This document shows, one piece after another, positions 1-4,637 of a stretch of 22,978 nt of DNA (within the stretch, counting starts at the first letter, position 1; the number at the start of each line of letters is the position of its first letter). This stretch comes from a bacterium (GTDB lineage: Bacteria > Patescibacteriota > Minisyncoccia > UBA6257 > GWB1-50-10): contig DAICZV010000006.1 of the NCBI GenBank assembly GCA_027310975.1, positions 1 to 22,978 on the forward strand, given 5' to 3'. Position numbers and translations under genes: made by a program. The notes beneath the pieces were generated by a model, which made no database searches, had not been told where the DNA came from, and saw nothing but the letters and a program-made list of their open reading frames with translations.

Positions 1-57
1 GTCGTATGATTAGGTTAATTAGACTAATTAGAATAATTAGGTTAATTTTATCGCAAT
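1..57. repeat. AT-rich repetitive flank upstream of trmD
   Basis: Almost entirely A/T. The 12-mer ATTAGGTTAATT occurs twice in direct orientation (9-20 and 36-47). A short palindrome, TAATTAG-A-CTAATTA, lies at 16-30. A promoter for trmD could be hidden here (for example TTTTAT at 46-51, 6 nt before the ATG), but the low complexity makes any hexamer call unsafe. No Shine-Dalgarno precedes trmD. The left edge of the window cuts the region, so its full extent is unknown. Confidence 0.55.
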
Positions 58-669
58 ATGACGTTTCATATAATCACTTTGTTCCCGGAGGCGGTGGAAA
101 AATATTTGGACTCGTCCATTTTGGGCCGGGCGGCAAAAAAGAAGATATTGAAATTTGATCTGGTGAACCTGCGGGATTTCGGTTTGGGCCGGCATAAGCA
201 GGTGGACGACCGGCCCTTCGGCGGCGGGCCGGGGATGGTCTTCCGGCCGGAGCCGATAGAGGCCGCGCTCAAAAAGATAGGCAAGAAGAGAAAGTCGCGG
301 ATAATTTTGTTCTCCACGCGCGGGAAGATGTTTACCCAGAAAGAGGCCAGGCGCCTCTCTAAATATGACCACCTCATTTTTATTTGCGGGCGGTACGAGG
401 GCGTGGATGAACGCGTAGCCAAGCACTTGGCCGATGAGGAGATATCCGTCGGTGATTTCATCCTGGCGGGCGGGGAACTCCCGGCCCTTATCGTGACCGA
501 GGCGGTAAGCCGGCAGGTGCCGGGCGTTTTGGGCAAGACGGAATCACTGGAAGACATCAAGGGCTCCTACCCGGTCTATACCCGGCCGGAAATCTGGAAA
601 AAACATAAGGTGCCCGGCGCCCTCATGTCCGGGAACCACAAGGAGATAGAGAAATGGAGAAATCTTTGA
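58..669 (+). CDS. trmD: tRNA (guanine-N1)-methyltransferase TrmD
   Basis: SAM-dependent SPOUT methyltransferase that makes m1G37 in tRNAs with G36, preventing +1 frameshifting; cytosolic homodimer in known members. Visible motifs are RPFGGGPGMVF (about residues 52-62), the knot-forming CGRYEG (110-115) and SVGDFILAGGE (130-140), R152 in the SRQVPGVLG stretch, D166, and YTRPE (174-178). R152 and D166 fit the family's catalytic Arg/Asp by position. The protein is 203 aa against about 240-255 in well-known bacteria. It stops at the HKEIEKWR helix and lacks the usual C-terminal tail, so the tRNA-binding C-terminal domain is shortened, although all SAM-site motifs are intact. The first ATG (58) gives the canonical N-terminus MTFHIITLFPE. 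Its stop overlaps the proposed rpsB -35 box. Identity is secure. Confidence 0.97.
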   Translation: MTFHIITLFPEAVEKYLDSSILGRAAKKKILKFDLVNLRDFGLGRHKQVDDRPFGGGPGMVFRPEPIEAALKKIGKKRKSRIILFSTRGKMFTQKEARRLSKYDHLIFICGRYEGVDERVAKHLADEEISVGDFILAGGELPALIVTEAVSRQVPGVLGKTESLEDIKGSYPVYTRPEIWKKHKVPGALMSGNHKEIEKWRNL

Positions 670-694
670 CTTTTTAAGGGGTTTTTATTACCAT
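666..694 (+). promoter_or_regulatory. Putative sigma70-type promoter of rpsB
   Basis: TTGACT at 666-671, a 17-nt spacer, and TACCAT at 689-694. The -35 matches 5 of 6 consensus positions and the -10 matches 4 of 6. The -35 overlaps the trmD stop codon. The rpsB ATG begins 11 nt after the -10, so the expected leader is only a few nucleotides. Confidence 0.5.
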
Positions 695-705
695 AGCAAC
701 ACATT

Positions 706-1389
706 ATGGCAGTGGAAACATTAAGCGAAGAGCAGATAACGGAAATGGCCAAGGCCGGCCTTTTTTACGGCCACAAAAAGACGGTTACCCATCCCCGGAT
801 GAAGCCGTTTTTGGGCGGTCGCCGGAACGAAATAGAGATAATTGACCCGGAGGAGACGGTAAAGAGTTTGGCCAAAGCCATCGCATTTCTTAAAGAGACC
901 ATGGCGCAGGGCGGCATTGTCCTTTGGGTCGGCACCAAGCCGGCCGCCAAAGCGGCTATCAAGCGCGTCGCGGACGAGTTCAAATCGCCTTACGTTATCT
1001 TCCGCTGGCTCGGCGGCATTCTTACGAACTTCAAGGTCTTGAACGGGCGCTTGAACTATTTTCTGGACCTTAAGGCCAAGCAGGCCAAGGGCGAGCTCGC
1101 CAAGTACACGAAAAAAGAGCAGCTGGAATTCGGCAAGGAAATCCAAAAAATGACGCGGATCTTTGAAAGCTTGGCGCCTTTGACGCGGCTTCCGGCGGCC
1201 ATTTTCGTCGTGGATGCCGACGAACACGCGACGGCCATCCGCGAAGCGCGCCGGTTGAAGATACCGATCGTCGCCATCATTGACTCCAATGACGACCCGG
1301 CGCTCGTGGACCACCCGATATTCGCGAACGATCACGCGAAAGCGAGCATTGAGTGGATCATCGGAAAGATAGAGGAGGGGATAAAGTGA
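706..1389 (+). CDS. rpsB: 30S ribosomal protein S2
   Basis: Small-subunit protein S2, which binds the head/body junction of the 30S particle. At 227 aa it is close to the family norm (about 230-250). Family signatures are the N-terminal AGLFYGHKKTVTHPRMKPF stretch (about residues 17-35), VGTKPAAKAA (around 75), RWLGGILTNF (about 100-109) and the C-terminal AREARRLKIP-type segment followed by VAIIDSNDDP, as in S2 of other bacteria. The ATG at 706 gives the normal N-terminus. No Shine-Dalgarno lies upstream, and a promoter-like pair ends 11 nt before the start, consistent with a very short 5' UTR. It stands between trmD and tsf, and the rpsB-tsf pairing is widespread. A 114-nt gap with a palindromic repeat and a promoter separates it from tsf, so tsf may also be transcribed independently. 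Confidence 0.98.
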   Translation: MAVETLSEEQITEMAKAGLFYGHKKTVTHPRMKPFLGGRRNEIEIIDPEETVKSLAKAIAFLKETMAQGGIVLWVGTKPAAKAAIKRVADEFKSPYVIFRWLGGILTNFKVLNGRLNYFLDLKAKQAKGELAKYTKKEQLEFGKEIQKMTRIFESLAPLTRLPAAIFVVDADEHATAIREARRLKIPIVAIIDSNDDPALVDHPIFANDHAKASIEWIIGKIEEGIK

Positions 1390-1398
1390 CCGCTCTCC

Positions 1399-1457
1399 GG
1401 TCATCCTGAGCGTAAGCGAAGGATCAGAAGACCCATCGCCCATGGCTCGGAATGACG
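1399..1457. repeat. REP-like palindromic element
   Basis: GTCATCC (1400-1406) and GGAATGAC (1449-1456) form complementary ends. Just inside the left end, ATCCT (1403-1407) and AGGAT (1420-1424) form a smaller imperfect hairpin around GAGCGTAAGCGA. The motif GTCATCCTGAGCG...AGCGAAGGATC resembles a type of intergenic palindrome I recall from many unrelated bacteria, a similarity that is from memory and unchecked. It lies between rpsB and tsf upstream of the tsf promoter. It may act as a weak attenuator or be a dispersed repeat. Confidence 0.6.
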
Positions 1458-1465
1458 TGGCGTAT

Positions 1466-1494
1466 TTGGGATTTGGGATTTTTTGTATTAGAAT
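1466..1494 (+). promoter_or_regulatory. Putative promoter of tsf
   Basis: TTGGGA (1466-1471), a 17-nt spacer, and TAGAAT (1489-1494). The tsf ATG follows 9 nt after the -10 with no Shine-Dalgarno, suggesting a leaderless or nearly leaderless transcript. The spacer contains a short ATTTGGG tandem, so part of the match could be chance. Confidence 0.45.
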
Positions 1495-1503
1495 TTCAAT
1501 AAT

Positions 1504-1944
1504 ATGGACGACAGGATAATTAAATTGCGGGAAGAGACCGGCGCGGGCGTAATGGACTGCAAGCGCGCTTTGGATAAAGCGGCCGGGGACATGGCAAAAG
1601 CGGCTGAATACATCCGCGAGGCCGGCATTGCCAAAGCCGACTCTAAAAAAGAGCGCCAGACCGGGGCGGGATATTTGGGCAGCTACGTGCACAATAACCG
1701 CGTGGGCGTGCTTTTGGAGATTCGGGCCGAGACCGATTTCGTGGTCCGTTCCGAGCCATTCCAAGAATTGGCTCACGAACTCCTTTTGCATATCGCCGCG
1801 ATGGCTCCCGAAAGCGTTGAGGCGCTCCTGGCTCAGCCCTTCGTCAAGGACGAAAAGCGGACCGTTTCCGACCTCATCAAAGGGGTGACGGGCAAGGTTG
1901 GGGAGAACATTAAAGTGGAAAAATTCACCCGATACGAAATCTAA
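1504..1944 (+). CDS. tsf: Elongation factor Ts (short form)
   Basis: Guanine nucleotide exchange factor that recycles EF-Tu-GDP. The N-terminal UBA-like helix bundle is clear: LREETGAGVMDCKRAL (about residues 8-23), where family members usually have TGAGMMDCKKAL. The core domain motif GSYVHNNRVGVLLEI (about 58-72) is followed by ETDFVVRSEPF and HELLLHIAA. The C-terminus keeps the QPFVKDEKRTVSDLI and GENIKVEKFTRYE elements. Total length is 146 aa against about 280 in E. coli and about 196 in Thermus, so only one core subdomain is present and the coiled-coil and second subdomain are missing. All retained motifs are intact and the frame is uninterrupted, so this is a reduced protein rather than a pseudogene. 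The next gene starts directly after its stop. Confidence 0.96.
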   Translation: MDDRIIKLREETGAGVMDCKRALDKAAGDMAKAAEYIREAGIAKADSKKERQTGAGYLGSYVHNNRVGVLLEIRAETDFVVRSEPFQELAHELLLHIAAMAPESVEALLAQPFVKDEKRTVSDLIKGVTGKVGENIKVEKFTRYEI

Positions 1945-2271
1945 ATGGTCCACTTCATCCTCCAAACGCTTATCATGCTCGCTCTGGGCGTCATGATATA
2001 TCTCATGGCCGCGGCATTGCCGCGGATAGGAGACGAGGCAGAAAATGCCCCGGGCCAAATGAGCCGGGCGATGATATATATTGAGAAAGCCGACGAGATC
2101 TTCCGCGGATTCTGGGAAAAGACGCTTCGCCGGTTCCGCGTCTGGCTCTTGCGCTTGGACAACCTTATAACCAAAAAGCTTGGCCGGTTCAAAAAAGACG
2201 CGGGGAAGGAAAGCAAATTACCGCTCGGGGAAAGCGGCTCTTCGGTTGATAAAGACGAAGAGGGAAACTAG
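1945..2271 (+). CDS. Small single-pass membrane protein of unknown function
   Basis: 108 aa. The ATG abuts the tsf stop codon (zero spacing), which suggests translational coupling. Residues about 4-26 form a hydrophobic helix (ILQTLIMLALGVMIYLMAAA), likely a membrane anchor. A mixed helical stretch follows (MSRAMIYIEKADEIFRGFWEKTLRRFRVWLLRLDNLITKK, described here as about residues 40-78), rich in Arg/Lys and aromatic residues, and possibly amphipathic at the membrane surface. The tail from about 80 is hydrophilic and charged, ending in acidic residues. I recognise no domain. The tRNA-Tyr promoter is embedded in its last 26 bases. Codon use and uninterrupted reading between two solid features support it being real. 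No function is proposed. Confidence 0.75.
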   Translation: MVHFILQTLIMLALGVMIYLMAAALPRIGDEAENAPGQMSRAMIYIEKADEIFRGFWEKTLRRFRVWLLRLDNLITKKLGRFKKDAGKESKLPLGESGSSVDKDEEGN

Positions 2272-2274
2272 AAT
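2246..2274 (+). promoter_or_regulatory. Promoter of tRNA-Tyr
   Basis: TTGATA (2246-2251), exactly 17 nt, then TAGAAT (2269-2274). Transcription would begin about 2281, a few bases before the mature tRNA 5' end at 2285. The -10 contains the stop codon of the preceding gene. Confidence 0.6.
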
Positions 2275-2284
2275 AATTAAAGTT

Positions 2285-2368
2285 GCGCAGGTGGCGGAGC
2301 GGTCAATCGCATCAGACTGTAAATCTGACGCCCTAGCGGCTACGGAGGTTCGAATCCTCCCCTGCGCA
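2285..2368 (+). tRNA. tRNA-Tyr (anticodon GTA)
   Basis: An 84-nt class II tRNA. The acceptor stem GCGCAGG (2285-2291) pairs perfectly with CCTGCGC (2361-2367), with discriminator A at 2368. The anticodon arm is TCAGA-CTGTAAA-TCTGA, giving anticodon GTA. A long variable arm follows (CGCCCTAGCGGCTAC), as expected for bacterial tRNA-Tyr. The T arm is GGAGG-TTCGAAT-CCTCC. CCA is not encoded (the next bases are CAA), so a CCA-adding enzyme is needed. It has its own promoter upstream and a strong terminator 2 nt downstream. Part of its 3' end is duplicated at 2522-2548. Confidence 0.97.
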
Positions 2369-2370
2369 CA

Positions 2371-2412
2371 AATCATAAAACCCATCCTTGCGATGGGTTT
2401 TATGATTTTTTT
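2371..2412 (+). terminator. Rho-independent terminator after tRNA-Tyr
   Basis: A 16-bp perfect stem, 2371-2386 with 2392-2407, a 5-nt loop CTTGC, and a T run at 2406-2412. It is close to symmetric, with A-rich and T-rich flanks, so it could work in both directions. Confidence 0.92.
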
Positions 2413-2548
2413 GTTGAAGGATTCGCACCTGGGAAAGGGGCCGGGGAAACGGGAGTTTCCCCGTGGTGGAAGTACTGAAACCGCAAGGTGTCAGGGAGCG
2501 GGTTGCTGTATGGCGACTCGCGACGTTTGATTCCTCCCCTGCGCACAA
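2413..2548 (+). repeat. Structured segment ending in a duplicate of the tRNA-Tyr 3' end
   Basis: Positions 2522-2548 match 2345-2371 of tRNA-Tyr at 24 of 27 bases, including 17 identical bases (2532-2548 versus 2355-2371) covering the T-stem 3' side, acceptor 3' side and three bases beyond. The spacing between copies is 177 bp. Before the copy lies a perfect 9-bp hairpin, CGGGGAAAC-GGGA-GTTTCCCCG (2442-2463). The stretch GTGGTGGAAGTACTG (2463-2477) faintly resembles a class II tRNA D arm, but no acceptor stem pairs with the duplicated 3' end and no anticodon arm forms. It may be an att-like integration scar or a decayed tRNA. No recognisable gene lies here. Confidence 0.6.
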
Positions 2549-2558
2549 CGTTTTTCCT

Positions 2559-2567
2559 TGTTATAAT
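2559..2567 (+). promoter_or_regulatory. Extended -10 promoter of the LamG prepilin gene
   Basis: TGTTATAAT: a TGn extension followed by a perfect TATAAT (2562-2567). No good -35 is seen at the expected distance. The gene's ATG is at 2580, preceded by GAAGGAAG (2570-2577), so this gene, unlike several others here, has a Shine-Dalgarno. Confidence 0.55.
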
Positions 2568-2579
2568 GAGAAGGAAGTA

Positions 2580-3881
2580 ATGCCTTCTTATTTAAAGCGA
2601 CTGCGGCAAGGGCAGAGCGGCCAGAGCCTGGTGGAAATACTGGTCGGCCTTGCCATCGGCGCGCTCCTCATCGGTACGGCGACCATCGGCATTGTTTTCG
2701 TCATTAAATCGTCCACGACGAACCAGAATTTGGGTGCCGGGGTAAGTTTGACGAAGGGCATTTTGGACAATGTCCGGACCTTTGCGGCCTCCGATTGGGC
2801 CGACCTTTACGGCCTCTCCCACGGCGCGAGTTCCACCTATTTCATCGTCGCTTCCGGTACGAACCTTTTTGCCGCGCCGGGCGCGGAGGGCGTTTTGGGG
2901 AATGATGTCCAAAACGGTCTTATCGGCCACTGGGGGTTTGACGAAGGAACGGGGACGGTCACCTACGACGAGAGCGGGAACGGAAACAAGGGGACATTAA
3001 TAAATGGCCCTACATGGCAAACAACTTCGGCATGTAAAATAGGTAATTGTCTGTCATTTTATGCTTCAAGCAGTCAATATGTAAGTTTACCAAGCACGTC
3101 TACGTTGAATTTTACTAGCAACGGAACATTTTCCATATCTGTTTGGGTAGATCCAAACACCCTAGCGTCTGCTTGGAGAAGAGGCATTATTGTTCAAGAG
3201 AATTATTTGAACAGCGGTTTTAGATTCGGTTTTGCGAATGGAGGAGCTCCAATGCTTTGGACTACGCAAAGCGGTGGCACGCTACAATTAACATCTCCGC
3301 AATTGTTGAACGTCAATCAATGGAATTATTTGGTTGTCACATACAATAACCAGCAAGCCTACATGTATTTAAATGGCGTCCAAGTTGCGAACAGCTCCGG
3401 TACGTATATTGCTGGTTCTAATGTTCCACGCATAGGAGCCCCTGTGAATGAATATTTTAGTGGTCTAATTGATGATGTGCGATATTATAACCGCGCCCTT
3501 TCGGCCGCCGAAGTAAAACAGCTTTATAACAGTCAGGCGTTCTCAAGGTATTTCTATGTTCAGGACGTTTGCCGGACGAACGATGCTTCAAGCTCCGTCG
3601 TCGGAAACCCACCCTGCATTGGGAGCAATTGGGACGACCCGCTGACCCAGCAGGTGACGGCCGTGACGCAATGGCTTGCCGGAACCGCGATTGATAACAC
3701 GTCGCTTTCCACCTATCTCACCAACTATCAGAACTTCACCCTGCGCCAGAGCGACTGGTCGGGTGGGGGCGGCCAAACCGGGCCTTTGACCATCCCGAAT
3801 ACGCAATATGCTTCCGGCACCAACGTGACCGGCACGTCCACGCTTGGTTCATTTGAGCTGCAGAACCTGACGCAGCAATAA
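2580..3881 (+). CDS. Type IV prepilin-like protein with inserted LamG (concanavalin-like) domain
   Basis: 433 aa from ATG 2580, chosen because it follows the Shine-Dalgarno GAAGGAAG and a TATAAT box and yields a canonical prepilin leader. An upstream in-frame start would translate the structured tRNA-remnant region. The leader is short and basic, with cleavage predicted at G14/Q15, Glu at mature position +5 (GQSLVEI), and then a hydrophobic helix to about residue 40. A LamG/Laminin_G_3 fold spans about 113-320: GLIGHWGFDEGTG start, SQYVSLP, ISVWV, WNYLVVTYN, then FSGLIDDVRYYNRALSAAEV at the end. The C-terminal part (RYFYVQDVCR onward) resembles prepilin-like proteins of related genomes, from memory. 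Probably exported, pilus-associated or membrane-anchored, and possibly glycan-binding. The LamG-encoding bases about 2990-3480 are markedly AT-richer than both flanks. Confidence 0.85.
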   Translation: MPSYLKRLRQGQSGQSLVEILVGLAIGALLIGTATIGIVFVIKSSTTNQNLGAGVSLTKGILDNVRTFAASDWADLYGLSHGASSTYFIVASGTNLFAAPGAEGVLGNDVQNGLIGHWGFDEGTGTVTYDESGNGNKGTLINGPTWQTTSACKIGNCLSFYASSSQYVSLPSTSTLNFTSNGTFSISVWVDPNTLASAWRRGIIVQENYLNSGFRFGFANGGAPMLWTTQSGGTLQLTSPQLLNVNQWNYLVVTYNNQQAYMYLNGVQVANSSGTYIAGSNVPRIGAPVNEYFSGLIDDVRYYNRALSAAEVKQLYNSQAFSRYFYVQDVCRTNDASSSVVGNPPCIGSNWDDPLTQQVTAVTQWLAGTAIDNTSLSTYLTNYQNFTLRQSDWSGGGGQTGPLTIPNTQYASGTNVTGTSTLGSFELQNLTQQ

Positions 3882-3885
3882 CCGT

Positions 3886-4006
3886 AATTTTCAATTCACA
3901 ATTTCCAATTTGCAACCAATAACCAATTTTCAATTTCTAAACACGGCGTTTGAAAATTGATTCATTGGAAATTCAATGAAAATTGAACATTGAAAATTGT
4001 AAATTA
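3886..4006. repeat. Long palindromic repeat, copy A
   Basis: 121 bp. The left arm is built from AATTTTCAATT-type units and the right arm from their complements (AATTGAAAATT type). The apex is AAAC-ACGGC-GTTT (3939-3951). It shares an exact 20-mer at 3939-3958 with copy B (4565-4584), in the same orientation and with the same overall arm design. As RNA or single-stranded DNA it would form one long, imperfect hairpin. No coding potential. It follows the prepilin stop by 4 nt. The rest of the gap (4007-4076) shows nothing further apart from the promoter-like box at its end. Confidence 0.85.
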
Positions 4007-4076
4007 AATCCCACGATCATAACGAATCAACTGTTTGTTTATTACGTCGCGCGTGCCTAGAGTATGGCATTTGGGG

Positions 4077-4082
4077 TATAAT
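4077..4082 (+). promoter_or_regulatory. TATAAT box upstream of the 4090 gene
   Basis: A perfect TATAAT preceded by GGGG. The proposed start ATG (4090) lies 7 nt downstream. An earlier in-frame ATG at 4081 overlaps the box and would not be transcribed from it. No clear -35 is seen. Confidence 0.5.
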
Positions 4083-4089
4083 GACTGTG

Positions 4090-4509
4090 ATGGCCAAAGT
4101 TCAGAATTTCAGCGAGAATTTGGAAAAAAGTTTCACTCGTTTGGGACACGAGATAAACGCCAGACGGGAAGCGCCGGAGGCGCCGGCCCGCCCGGAAAGG
4201 GAGGTGGTCAAAGAGTCCGTTCGGGCAATTGCGGAATCGGCGCCAGTTGCTCCGGTGCCGGATGCGCCGTCGCCCGCTCCGGCCGATGGCCCGAATGCGG
4301 CGGTTTTGCCGGCCTACCTCTCGGATACTTCAGCGCCGGAAGAAGTGACGCGGACGGTGGAGCAGTTGGTCCAGTTGATGTTCAAGACCGACATTGAAAC
4401 CGCCGTTTCCGCCGCCAAGCGCTACCCGCCATTCGTGGAAGACGCCTTTCACGACGCGCTCGTGGACAAGCTTTTGCCGGAGCTCAAGAAGCGGGGCTAT
4501 CTCAAATAA
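4090..4509 (+). CDS. Small Pro/Ala-rich hypothetical protein upstream of TraG-like ATPase
   Basis: 139 aa from ATG 4090; the in-frame ATG at 4081 would add three residues but overlaps the TATAAT box. Three regions are seen: an N-terminal charged helical segment (about residues 1-30), a low-complexity Ala/Pro/Glu linker (about 30-75), and a conserved-looking helical C-terminus (about 83-139) running from VEQLVQLMFKTDIETAV through AFHDALVDKLLPELKKRG. No signal peptide or membrane helix is apparent, so it is probably cytosolic. I recall similar short proteins next to TraG-like ATPases in Parcubacteria but cannot verify that here. It is separated from the ATPase by repeat copy B and from the prepilin by copy A, so it is bracketed by two palindromes. 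Function is unknown; a partner of the ATPase is an inference from position only. Confidence 0.75.
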   Translation: MAKVQNFSENLEKSFTRLGHEINARREAPEAPARPEREVVKESVRAIAESAPVAPVPDAPSPAPADGPNAAVLPAYLSDTSAPEEVTRTVEQLVQLMFKTDIETAVSAAKRYPPFVEDAFHDALVDKLLPELKKRGYLK

Positions 4510-4632
4510 AATTTTCAATTATCAATTTTGCAATTTTCAATCAATAATCAATTTTCAATGTCACAAACACGGCGTTTGAAAATTAGTCAATTGAAACTTC
4601 AATGAAAATTGGAAATTGTAAATTGTAAATTA
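4510..4632. repeat. Long palindromic repeat, copy B
   Basis: 123 bp, same structure and orientation as copy A: AATTTTCAATT units, apex AAAC-ACGGC-GTTT (4565-4577), then the complementary arm ending GTAAATTA. It begins on the last A of the preceding stop codon's neighbourhood and ends 5 nt before the ATPase start codon. No Shine-Dalgarno can be separated from the repeat, so the repeat constitutes the whole 5' region of the ATPase gene. Confidence 0.85.
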
Positions 4633-4637
4633 GGCCA

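Noticed and set aside
1504..1944. tsf as a truncated pseudogene
   Set aside because: The frame is clean, N- and C-terminal motifs are both retained, and the next gene is coupled to its stop; short EF-Ts forms exist in other bacteria.
721..2058. Long antisense open frame opposite rpsB and tsf (and similar ones at 8340-9482 and 17180-18451)
   Set aside because: They lie opposite strongly supported genes in GC-rich sequence, show no family motifs, and span unrelated genes and gaps; typical antisense artefacts.
2457..2545. A second functional class II tRNA
   Set aside because: The 3' end matches tRNA-Tyr, but no acceptor pairing, no anticodon stem-loop and a broken T stem; at most a remnant.
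2463..2579. Longer N-terminus for the prepilin from 2463
   Set aside because: It would translate the hairpin and tRNA-remnant region, and lies upstream of the TATAAT box. ATG 2580 has a Shine-Dalgarno and gives a canonical prepilin leader.
3886..4632. CRISPR array at the AATTTTCAATT repeats
   Set aside because: Units are contiguous and degenerate without unique spacers, the two copies are 626 bp apart, and no cas genes are present.
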